Shown here: one piece after another, positions 18,267 through 27,785 of the stretch | Layout of the letters: every line of letters begins with the position of its first letter | Position numbering within the stretch: the stretch's first letter is position 1 | Source: Trichomonas tenax | Taxonomy: Eukaryota; Parabasalia; Trichomonadida; Trichomonadidae | Direction of reading: 5' to 3' | DNA length: 36,755 nucleotides | Assembly: GCA_023091735.1 (NCBI GenBank) | Contig: JALKBU010000494.1 | Coordinates: 1 to 36,755, forward strand | Notes under the pieces: generated by a model | Seen by the model: only the letters and a program-made list of their open reading frames with translations | What the model was told of the DNA's origin: nothing | The model's database searches: none | Position numbers and translations under genes: made by a program

Positions 18267-19097
18267 ATGCAAACTTTATCATTAACACCGAGAAGACTGT
18301 CTTTAACTGCGGCAAAATCTAAATCACAACTAATCCACAAGTTCAACGATCCTAAAACAGAAATAAAACAAAAATTCGAGCAATTTTCAAACGATTTTCG
18401 ACAATTCTGCAGTATTTACCCTATAAAATCCATTGCAGCTGACTTAGTAAAGCAGTATAAACACGTCGACAGTTCTTTTCAGTTATTTCATCATTATGTA
18501 ATATTTCATCCTTTAGAAATGCAAACGGACAAAAAAAGCGGATACGCAAAGACCCTTGTCGAGAATTGGATTGAATTCATTAAAAACTTTGTATTATTAG
18601 CGAAGATGGGAAAAGGACCTCAATTAACAGAAGTTAATAACGCTTTTGAACTTTTATTTCAGTCTCTTGAAGACCTAAAGCGGATGAATCTTTATAAGAA
18701 ATTTAAAACCGATATAACTCTTAAGACTATTCAGAAGATAAACAAATTCATATTAAAATTAAGGAAATTTGTTCAACACACATTCTTAAACCAAGAGAGC
18801 AACAAAATTTTTGATGATGTCGAGTTTGAAAACATATTATCTCAGACAACTCGTGAAATTAATTTTCTATTTCTCAAAGCATTGAATCATGATTGCATTT
18901 CTCGATCTGAAAGTCTCACACTGCAGATGAATATGAATTCTTCGTGTCAAACTATCAGACAATATGTTAAATTTGCATTGATTCAACTCGAACATGTAAA
19001 AATGATGAAAACATCAATCAATGATTTTAATAATCAATTATCATCCGTGTATACTCAAAATAGATTTGATTTTCTTGTTAAATTCCAAATTGACTAA
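18267..19097 (+). CDS. All-helical protein of unknown function, 276 aa
   Basis: The product starts MQTLSLTPRRLSLTAAKSK with a basic, Ser-rich 25-residue leader. The rest is amphipathic helix (EIKQKFEQFSNDFRQFC, KFALIQLEHVKMMKTS), with no metal-binding or catalytic motif and no membrane span. It resembles helical-bundle or tethering-complex subunits only in general character, so I assign no function. The ATG is the first in frame and lies 16 bp from the divergent DUF3447/ankyrin start. The gene is intact and ends TAA at 19095-19097. Confidence 0.65.
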   Translation: MQTLSLTPRRLSLTAAKSKSQLIHKFNDPKTEIKQKFEQFSNDFRQFCSIYPIKSIAADLVKQYKHVDSSFQLFHHYVIFHPLEMQTDKKSGYAKTLVENWIEFIKNFVLLAKMGKGPQLTEVNNAFELLFQSLEDLKRMNLYKKFKTDITLKTIQKINKFILKLRKFVQHTFLNQESNKIFDDVEFENILSQTTREINFLFLKALNHDCISRSESLTLQMNMNSSCQTIRQYVKFALIQLEHVKMMKTSINDFNNQLSSVYTQNRFDFLVKFQID

Positions 19098-19651
19098 GCA
19101 GAAAAAAAAGAAATTAAATCACCAATAATTTTGCCACAACCTTTCGGCAAAAGAAGATGTTCATTGTCTTTTAAGCTAGAATCATTTTCATGAAATTCAA
19201 CAATGAATTCCATAAGAGAATGGAAGCGTATGCTATAGCATAAATGAGTAATATAGAGATTTTAAAGTCTAAAAAAATGATTCTGATTACATGATAAATA
19301 TCATTTATAGAAGAAGAGTGAAGTATATCTAATGAGTGACACTAACATCTGAGGCATAGCTCATTAGTATTCTCTTCATTGGGATTTCTAGTGTTAATGT
19401 TTTTTAACATTCTTTTGTCACTCATTAATGTGGCATTAAATTTGATGTGCACAATTTTAGAATATTAATAATACAAATCAGATTATATACTTAGAACTGA
19501 TGCAGTATGTGTATCATTATATTCCTTAAAAAGCATTTATGAATATAAAAACAATGGATTTTTCGCTATTAGAAAAGGATCCAATTGTTTTTATAAAAGT
19601 GACGATGTAAGTTCAAAAAGTGACATAATTATTAAAAGATAAAACGTTGAA
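19098..19651. other. Intergenic region with an imperfect hairpin
   Basis: TGAAGTATATCTAATGAG at 19319-19336 is complementary, with a few mismatches, to CTCATTAGTATTCTCTTCA at about 19368-19386, and a GTCACTCATTAA follows at about 19417. Two AAAAGTGAC-type strings at 19596-19624 precede the BspA-like gene. Confidence 0.45.
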
Positions 19652-22141
19652 ATGAGAGTATTCCAACATTTTAATCTTTTTTATTGCATGGGAAGATCAA
19701 AATGGTGTTGTGTATGATTCTTCGACACTTCAAAATATAGTTAATGGATTGACAACATTTACTGTTCCGGCTTCTGTCGAAAAAATTGTTGGTGGAAGCT
19801 CAAATACTGTAAGCTCATTCTTTGCATGCTCAAAAACAATCACTATTGTTAACTTCAAAGCAAATAGTTTATTGAATTACATGGATCAATGGATATTTGC
19901 ATCTTCTACATTAGCATTTATTGACATGAGGAATTGCAAAAATTTGTTGGTATTTAATTTGTATAGTTTATTGAATATTCTCTAACTGTGCTAAATTAAC
20001 TACAATTCAATTTCCTCCAAATCTTTTAAATATTTCAAGTGGATGCTTTTATAATACTACATTGCTTACGACTATAAATTTGCCAGATTCAGTTGAAGTT
20101 ATAGATGATTATGTTCCAGTGCATTATCAAGTTTTTGGAACCAATTTACAAACAATTTCAATTACAGCAAATTCCAAACTCCGAAAAATTGGTCCAAATG
20201 CCTTTCAGAATTCAAAACTTACGTATATATTTATACCAAGCTCTACTACAACTATTTCTGCTTCAGCGTTCGCTGGTGTTATGATGAATAATTTTGATGT
20301 AAGTCCACAAAATCCAAACTTCAAAAGTGAAGGAAAAGTTCTTTATAGCGGAACTTCAAACTCAACATTACACATTGTTTCATCAGCAATTAATACTGAC
20401 TTTGTCATACCTTCATTTGTTACAGCAATTGCAGCAAGTTGCTTCCGTAGCAGTAATATTTTAAGCATTCAAAGCACAGGTAGTATTTTAAATATTTATG
20501 AATATGCTTTTATTGAATCAAAAATTACTTCATTTACATTCAATAACAACATAGAGATTGTTTACAACGCATGCTTTTATAAGAACACATATATCGATAC
20601 TGTTGTACTTTCAGCCAACACACAGCAGATAAAACAAAACACTTTTGCATTTTGCACAAAGCTCAGGAACATTGTTTTAACTTCATCACTGCAATCAATA
20701 GGTTCTTCAGCATTTGAATCTTGCACATCATTGGAAACAATTTCAATTCCAGCTTCTGTATCTTCTATGGGAGCTTCTGTCTTTAAAGAATGCTCATCTA
20801 ATCTAGTTGTTGATTGCTCGCTTAATTTCCAATTTCTTATAGATCAAGGAATGTTTTTCAATGATCAGAAAAGAGTTTTGTCTGGATTCTTTGATAATCA
20901 AAATCGTCCCAATTTAATAATTCCTTCTGAATGTCAATCAATATCAGATAATGTTTTTGCAGATTCTTCTGTTCGTTCAGTTAAATTTTCTGGTAATGCA
21001 GTTATGACTCTTGGGATTACAACTTTTGCTCGTTCGAAATTAGAAAAAATCGAATTCCCTGCAAGTTTAAGCAGTTCTGGAAATTATTGTTTCCAGAACT
21101 GCTTAAGACTCACAACTGTTATATTTAGTGGAACTTCTCTAATCAGTACTTATTGTTTTTGAGGTTGTCAATTACTCCGTGAAATCATTCTTCCTTCATC
21201 AATCAATTCAATAGGTGCATTTGCATTTACTGGATGTAAAAGCATTCGCGACATTGGCTTGAAAAATACTCCAGTTTCGACTATTGCTAGTAATGCCTTT
21301 TCAAATTCAGATATTAATAAGATGTGAATTTCCTTCAATAATTACTTCAATTGAAAGCTCTGCCTTTTCTGGGTCCCAAATAACATACTTTTCTTGCAGT
21401 GCTGATGTTCCAATGTCATGCTCTCCGAATATTAATACACTCACGGAAATTGTTTTGCTTGATGGAGTTACTGTCATTGGAGAATCAGCATTTGAGGGAT
21501 TTTCTAACCTTGCAACAGTTATTGTCGCTTCTACAATTAATATAATCAGGAATTGCATCAAATTGTCTTCATTTAAGTTCAATCTTAACAGCAATCTTGA
21601 TAAAATTCAAAGATGAACATTTTTAGGCTGTGAATCATTATTATCTTTCAAACTCGAGGAAGGTGATACAAAACTAAGATTCTCTGCAGGTGCTTTGATA
21701 AACTATGATGAAACAAAAATTAATGCATTTCTTCCATCAATCAATACAAATACATTTGTTATTCCTGTTAAAACGCAATATATCGGAAGATTTGCATTCA
21801 TGGGAGCATTGAAGCTTCAAAGAGTTATATTTACAGGAACTTCACTTGAAAATGTCGGATATCAGTCATTTAAAGGCTGCAGCAACTTGAACTTTTTATA
21901 TATCGTCTCAGATAGTTTGCAATCTATTTCTGAAACAGCATTTGATGGATGTCCTCTTCTTAAAAGATGTGGTGCAATCTCGTGTCCATCATCAGTTAAA
22001 TTTAAATTTGCTCAACTGTATTTTACTGAAGCTTCATTCCAAATCGAATGCCCAAGTGTTCAATGCGATAATACATTTGTCTGCAATTGTCTTCCAATCA
22101 ACAAACTCAATTTCCATGTTTTCATTGTAATGTTTACCTAA
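19652..22141 (+). pseudogene. BspA-like LRR_5 protein, broken into at least five pieces
   Basis: From ATG 19652 (MRVFQHFNLF, then frame change to WEDQNGVVYDSS) the sequence has more than 20 LRR_5 repeats. Examples are AFQNSKLTYIFIPSSTTTISASAF, CFRSSNILSIQ, TFAFCTKLRNIVLTSSLQSIGSSAF, SAFEGFSNLATVIV and FKGCSNLNFLYIV. It closes with a Cys-rich tail (CGAISC, CPSVQCDNTFVCNC) and a short hydrophobic end. Frameshifts are near 19690, about 19970 and about 21318. In-frame TGA codons at 21160-21162 and 21614-21616 interrupt repeats of perfect register. The original protein was about 825 aa. The family is expanded in trichomonads and includes surface proteins. TAAA at the terminal stop fits a retained 3'-processing signal. 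Confidence 0.9.
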
Positions 22142-22466
22142 AATTAAAGCAACTCATAGATATAATAAATATCTATAATCAATAATAAACATAAATATTT
22201 TTAAAATTTTTATATTTCATTAAACATGAAATTTAAATCATGAAATTTATAATTCTTCGATGAGTTGATTATAAATCTTTAAAGTTTGATAAAGAATATG
22301 ATATTTGAAAAATTTGAAAATGTTTTTCACCAAAATTTGAAGCTAGTGAGAATGATCATATTGGATTTGTGTGAATTATGATCAAATGATAAAGTTTTAA
22401 ATGACAAAAAGCGATAGTAATATTAGCGATAAAATTCAAAAACAAAATAACAGAATTCTATATATA
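22142..22466. other. Convergent 3' intergenic region
   Basis: Very AT-rich, between two convergent genes. Short self-complementary AAATTTAAATCATGAAATTT-type stretches only. Confidence 0.4.
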
Positions 22467-23246
22467 TCAATGTATAGCAGCAAGTTTGGAAGACTTAACT
22501 TTCATCAATCCAGGTTTCATAATCAATGGTTTTGCAGGATTTGATTTTCTAACTTGTTCATAAGGACTATATGAGTTAACTGCAGGAACTTTTGGTGCCA
22601 TCGTTCCCGGTGGCGGTGACAAAGGCGCCAATCCATTTAATGAAGAAATTGAATTCGTCGCTGGTGAGGTTGCGCAAAGAGGATTTGCTTTCGGAGTTCC
22701 TAAAGACTTCTGTAATATGTCGTGAAGATCGTTAAGATGTAATTCCTCTCTCGTTCGATTACAGCAAAAATCTGTTTGTTTTTGAATAGAAATTTGCTCA
22801 CTTTTCTCGAGCATGTTTACGGCGTCATCCTGTGCCGAGTCGTTGTCTCCTTCGTTCACTTGTTGTTCACGAAGCGATAACATTGTATTAGTGACTTCTT
22901 CGTCGATTCGTCGCTGCGTCGCTTGCATTTCGAGTTTAAACTTCTCAAAGTTGAGTAATTCTTGTATTCTGAAGATAATTACGCGAAATTGATAAATGTT
23001 CGAATCATATCCTTGCACCATTAACTGTTCTAACTGGCTCGCGCGCATGTTTACAGTCTTGCAAAGGAAAGAATCGAAGAGATCAGTGACGAGATTTTGA
23101 AATTGGTTAAATAAGTTATATTGGTCAGCTGTGTTCTCCTGGCTCTCAAATTGCATGCAATTCGTGGCGAGAAAACCACAAACTGGCTTCCACCACTGTT
23201 CAGACATGAAAAAATTGCATATTTGAACGATTGTTCTTTCGTTCAT
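22467..23246 (-). CDS. BART-domain protein, CFAP36-like, 259 aa
   Basis: Residues 8-130 follow the helical ARL2-binding (BART) domain of CFAP36/CCDC104: QICNFFMSEQWWKPVCGFLATNC, QYNLFNQFQNLVTDLFDSFL, and RIQELLNFEKFKLEMQATQRRID where the family has DFxxFKxMM. The remainder (130-259) is a coiled segment followed by a low-complexity, Pro/Ser/Lys tail. In animals CFAP36 binds ARL3 and is ciliary. A flagellate parabasalid would plausibly use it at its flagella or basal bodies. The ATG at 23246 is preceded by TCAAAAA, a weak initiator. The gene is intact, and codon use is slightly GC-richer than its surroundings, fitting a conserved housekeeping gene. Confidence 0.65.
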   Translation of the reverse strand: MNERTIVQICNFFMSEQWWKPVCGFLATNCMQFESQENTADQYNLFNQFQNLVTDLFDSFLCKTVNMRASQLEQLMVQGYDSNIYQFRVIIFRIQELLNFEKFKLEMQATQRRIDEEVTNTMLSLREQQVNEGDNDSAQDDAVNMLEKSEQISIQKQTDFCCNRTREELHLNDLHDILQKSLGTPKANPLCATSPATNSISSLNGLAPLSPPPGTMAPKVPAVNSYSPYEQVRKSNPAKPLIMKPGLMKVKSSKLAAIH

Positions 23247-23853
23247 TTTTTGAGTGTAGGTTAATTTTAGAAATGTAAATTTCGGGATAAAATAGTTTAC
23301 AATTGCAATTGTTTACAATTTCGGGAATAGGGAAGAAATGCGTTTGTAGTCCTTTCTCTGTGTCCACATATCAGAGCACAGTTTGTACATACAGCTTATG
23401 GCAAGTTATGGATAGTTTGGTTTTTATATAACAAGCTTTTTATGATCGAAGACACATGTGAAATCAAATATGACATGTATAATTGATTTACGTGACAAAA
23501 TTTTATCGAGTAGAAAAAACATAATTTTTCTTTGCAGAATCAAAATTTCAAGAAGCCCTTTGGGTAGAATAAAAGAAAATAAGATTTTAATCTCGGAGAT
23601 TCGTTTAATTGGATATGGGAATACACAATTCTATGATAATATACACAATCATGTGCATCTATTCACATTATCTATTCGAAGTTATACTCGATATTAATCC
23701 AAGATCTTGTCTGATCACAACCTGTGTTTCATCTACGATGAATATCATTCGTAACTATAGCTGCAGGTGTTGCATCTAGTTTTACCAAATTTTATTCACT
23801 CTATATTAGATTTTCCCTTAATTCCGAAATTTGCAAATTTGTAAAAACCTTGA
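23247..23853. other. Intergenic region
   Basis: It contains TTTACGTGACAAAATTTT at about 23487, a variant of the recurrent TTTACATGACA string. No gene remnant is recognised. Confidence 0.4.
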
Positions 23854-24875
23854 ATTTTTTTTCTCGTTTACTCTTTTGAGTTTTGCAATTTTTAACGAGT
23901 GACCCCCCTATAGATCAGATCAGATCTGATAAAACATTTACGTGCCTTTCTGGGGTTCTTTTTACAGTGGTATCAATAATATCTCTGCAAACAAAGACAA
24001 AGCCGCTATTCAAATATGATTTTGCTTAAACGAACACTATCTTGTATTGGAAGATGATGAAAGCTCTTCTCTTATCTATTGTAGGAATAATTGCATGTTA
24101 ATAATATAGATATAGCCTATATTAAATCGCAGCATTTATAAATATATTGACCAAATCAATTATAATTAATACATTCATAAACAGTGTGATTATAGATTAT
24201 TATTTTAAGAATATGAGACTCTGTTTTTGTATTTTTTAAAAAAGCAATAATTTAACTTATAAAGTATTTCCGTTTATTTAAATAAGAAATTGGTGCTTTA
24301 CAGGGGGTGCTGAGCATGTGAATAGCATCTGCTTGTCTATTTAACTTGAGGATCTCCATGCCTCCATGAGATTTCAGCGAATTTTGACATGTAAAATAAC
24401 GAAAGTTACCATTTTTAACACTTATTATCTGATATTTGTCATGTAAATTCGAAAATTTGATATGTAATGTTACCAATGAACAATTTTTGTGTGAATTTGA
24501 GATAGCATTACGGTATGAATGCTCGATGCATGAGCAAAGAAATGCCGTTTTACTCTTGTGCGTAGTATATTTTTTCTTTTCTATTTTTTGATTTTTCGAC
24601 TGGAACTCAAGCGAAAATAAGCGAGTGAACGCTATAATAGTGAGATGTAGTTGTTATAATCATCAAATAGATTCATAACAGAAGCCCATTAATGATTTGT
24701 AATGGGTTTCTGTTTGTAATCATAACATGATTAAGTAATATAAGATCATGAAACAGATTGCACCACTAGAATCAGCACCCACAAAAAGCACGTAAATATT
24801 TCATCAGATTCGTCCAGGAAGGAGGTTTACTCGTTAAAAATCGCAAAACTCAAAAGAGTAAACGAGAAAAAAAAT
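23854..24875. mobile_element. 1022-bp non-autonomous-looking element with 47-bp terminal inverted repeats
   Basis: The arms 23854-23900 (ATTTTTTTTCTCGTTTACTC...) and 24829-24875 are inverted copies matching at 46 of 47 positions. Diverged complementarity continues about 50-100 bp inward. One inner block, ATCTGATAAAACATTTACGTGC (23924-23945, written here in two parts: ATCTGATAAAA and CATTTACGTGC), pairs with 24788-24809 with two mismatches. No transposase ORF is present. The inside holds a further hairpin (24677-24714). Long, eroded inverted repeats and lack of coding suggest a MITE-like or Mutator-type derivative. I could not define a target-site duplication; CCTTG occurs near both ends but not flush with them. 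Confidence 0.7.
24677..24714. repeat. Internal hairpin, 15-bp stem
   Basis: AACAGAAGCCCATTA (24677-24691) and TAATGGGTTTCTGTT (24700-24714) pair with one mismatch (G-U in RNA), with an 8-nt loop. It lies inside the 1022-bp element. Confidence 0.8.
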
Positions 24876-25370
24876 GGAGCTCCTTGTAAAAAAAAACGAA
24901 AAATTTTGTAGACCATTGTTTTTGGTTATTTTTGTTGATCCGTTGTCAAGTCACGGTTCCATTGCTATCTGCCTTGGAATAATAGAGTTTTGTTTGATAT
25001 TTGATTCATCGGTTTTTCATTTTCTTCAATTCATCCAAAATTTTGATAATGAATAAGCTTTATACGATCATTCAAAATGAACCATATATAGATTATACCT
25101 TCGTGTAAAGTTTTATTTCCACGTGATAAGTTTGGTATTATCTTCATGTGTAAGATTCAATGAAATGAAAACACATAAACTAGATTATATCCATATAATG
25201 CTACATTTTATCCACGGTCAAACTGGTTGTGAACTGATTGTATAGTGAATTACGAGTCAGTTTTTGCAATATTAGATTTTTCATCATCATTTAGCTATTT
25301 GAGTTATGGGTTATTGAAATATTGCATTGCTGTTCTGTTCTTATCAACGTATTTGAAATTATGATCATAT
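24876..25370. other. Region between two transposon-like elements
   Basis: AT-rich. No ORF with family features is seen, and no duplication clearly ties it to either element. Confidence 0.4.
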
Positions 25371-26716
25371 TACCCAGTTTCACAATACTTTAGCCACAGG
25401 TCTAAATCAGGGGATGTCAGGAATTTTGATTAAAGTTTGGTTGTTCGAAACAGCGCTGGTGAGTTTTTTCCTTTTTTTGAGTCACCTTTATGTAAACAAG
25501 ATTTTTAGTGTCACCATTGAATAAAAATAGTGAATGTTGAATTATAGTGTAGTGATTTAGTTAAAGCTAAAGGTTATATGTGCCATTGTTTCGACTCCTC
25601 GAAAGCCTTTTTATTTTTTTCTTTTTCATTTTGTCGAAAAAAAAATATATTTTAAATTCAATGAGATGCATTATATATAAGATATACATGGTATAGTGAT
25701 GTCAAAAAATACTATATCTTGCTCATCCAGCAGGAAAATTATATATTGAAGTTGATTATTAGTTCATTTATCATGCTTTTAATTGAATATCATTTCTCCA
25801 TAGTTAGTGGAAACTTTTTATATTATTAGTTTGAAGGACTCAAATATGCTGAAAAAATTTATATGATCAAAACAAGAAATTTATTTTTTTCAAACCTTTA
25901 AGAGGGACAAAATGAAATCCGAATAATGACTTGGATTTAATAATTATTACATAATGAATCCTGATTGAGTAAATCGTTAAAATAGACATTTTCAATTTTT
26001 TCATTCATTTTTGAAAAAACGTTAGATTAAGGAGTATTACATAGTGAAAATGTTCCACATTATGAAAATATTTAATTTCAAATACATCCAATGAATTACA
26101 TTAAAGTTTTTACTAAGATCTGATATGATAATTTATTTATATATTGCTTTAGTAGTTATAATTAAGCAGATGATTCCTTGTATGATACTAATAACAATGA
26201 GAGAATTAAATTTACATGAATAAGCGTAATCATCATTATTTTGTTAAAATCATCAGTAAAATTTCAACGTTTTGTTGGATATGATTGATGTTCTGTGTAT
26301 GGTGCTAGAATTCGCCTGTATTTTACGATTCTGCACACAAATATGAGAAATTATTGTTTTTCGTGATTGAATAATTTTGGACCTAAAATTGTTAACGGTA
26401 TGATAATATTTTTATTACAGAATTGGATAGTGTATACAATTTATTTCGAGAACTTGAAGTCAAAATTAATGATCATCGTATGAATTTCTGAGATATGAAG
26501 AAATTACGTAATTTATGAGCTGATTTTTTGAAGTTTATTGGCACTCACGTATTGCATGGTATGCATTAATTCATGCGGAAAAGCCTCAGCTAGCAGTTTA
26601 CATACGAGTTTGGGGTAAACAGCGTTGAACCATCCATTAAAAAATGAATCTGACAATATGACACGTAAACACCCCAAAAGGCAGGGGGTGTGGCTAAAGT
26701 ATTGTGAAACTGGGTA
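25371..26716. mobile_element. mariner/Tc1-type element, decayed (about 1.35 kb, TA flanks)
   Basis: TACCCAGTTTCACAATACTT begins the left end (25371-25398), and its exact 28-bp inverse closes the right end (26689-26716). Removing the flanking TA leaves 26-bp perfect inverted repeats and a TA duplication, the hallmarks of Tc1/mariner. The length fits a full-size single-gene element. No long ORF survives. A decayed plus-strand reading near 26420-26640 gives peptides loosely like a transposase C-terminus (AEKPQLAVYIRVWGKQR just before the right end). The ends are far better conserved than the interior, which suggests a trans-mobilised or recently captured copy. T. vaginalis is known to carry many mariner (Tvmar) copies; identity with that family was not tested. 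Confidence 0.75.
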
Positions 26717-26931
26717 TAACTAATTTGATTTGGAATCTGGATAAAATCATTTTAAGCTTTATTTCCATGTTCCTAAAGTGTACATCACGCGAAAAGTTCA
26801 TTTCCATGTGCTAATAACAGTTTAATGATGTTTTTGTCATGAATTTGAGGCCGGTTAAAATAGTGTCACCCTCTTAAATAATTTAAGATTCATTCAATTT
26901 TGATGTGCGTCAAATAAGGGTGTAATGCTGA

Positions 26932-27785
26932 TTACTGTACAACATCACACATACCGGAGAACTTGCACAAACACCTATTGTGTCTGGGTATTACCGAATA
27001 CAGCTCTTGGGCGCTCAGGGTGGAATTCTGAATGATACGATAACAGATTATGCATGAGGAGCATATTTAGAGGTAATATATAAATCTACATCCGAATCAA
27101 CATTGTTTGCATATGTTAGAGCAATTGGAAAATGTTCAAATAAAGAAAATCTCACCACTGAAATATATAGCGGTGGTGGCAATATGATTGGCTCTAAAAA
27201 TGAATCATCCTGCACAGGCGGAGAAGCTACATTCGTACTGCTATCAAACAATGTAGAAGACGTCCATGTTGTCGCTGGTGCTGGTGGTGTTTCGGGCTTT
27301 ATAATAAAAATGAATATAAAGGTGGCTATGGTGGCCCAATAGCCGGAAATGCCATTGGAAATTATAAAAGATATGGAGTAGGTGCCACAAAGACAACTCC
27401 TGCTAAAGGTGGAATTTACGTTGATCTACAGAACAATCAATATCCGTCATGTAATGGATCGGATGGAACAAGGTTTAAAGGTGGCAATTCTTGCTCAACA
27501 GTTATTGGATCATCTGGAGGAGGTGGATCTGGATATTGGGGAGGTAGATCAGATTCCGCTGGTGGTGGTGGAAGTAATTATGCTAAGCCATATTATGCCA
27601 ACAAACTTCTCAATGGAAACCAAGAGATTTTATCTCCAGAAGGAATAAATGAAATTGGACATCCTGGAGAAGAATATATTCGAATTACTTATTCTATAGC
27701 ATTTGACATGTATGGTATCTTGTTCTATATGAAATACACTGCATGCTATCATTTATATTCATTCTTACACCTTTCCTCATTCTAG
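26932..27785 (+). pseudogene. Gly_rich (ALK-type glycine-rich) protein, broken
   Basis: An open frame without ATG starts YNITHTGELAQTPIVSG and runs into YYRIQLLGAQGG, the standard entry to the Gly_rich domain. LFAYVRAIGKCSN, EATFVLLSNN, VVAGAGG, IGSSGGGGSGYWGG, SAGGGGSNY and PGEEYIRITYS complete it. A TGA at 27055-27057 interrupts DYA/GAYLE, and the frame changes near 27305 (GFII to NEYKGGYGG). The second half ends at TAG 27783. The 5' end with its start codon and initiator is missing. It belongs to the same family as 12565-13521 but differs in loop sequences, so it is not a recent tandem copy. Confidence 0.85.

Noticed and set aside
16991..18346. Longer DUF3447/ankyrin ORF starting at 18346
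   Set aside because: The extra 32 codons begin at TTG and overlap the opposite-strand gene. The first ATG is at 18250.
21160..21616. TGA read as an amino acid (recoding) in the BspA-like gene
   Set aside because: TGA ends the intact PEK-like kinase ORF, and the same BspA-like gene also has frameshifts, so ordinary decay explains it.
23841..24895. CCTTG or TTGTAAAAA as the target-site duplication of the 1022-bp element
   Set aside because: The copies are not flush with the repeat ends on both sides, so I leave the duplication undefined.
24874..25056. 60-codon ORF MELLVKKNEK...
   Set aside because: It starts in the terminal repeat of the 1022-bp element and shows no family similarity; probably chance.
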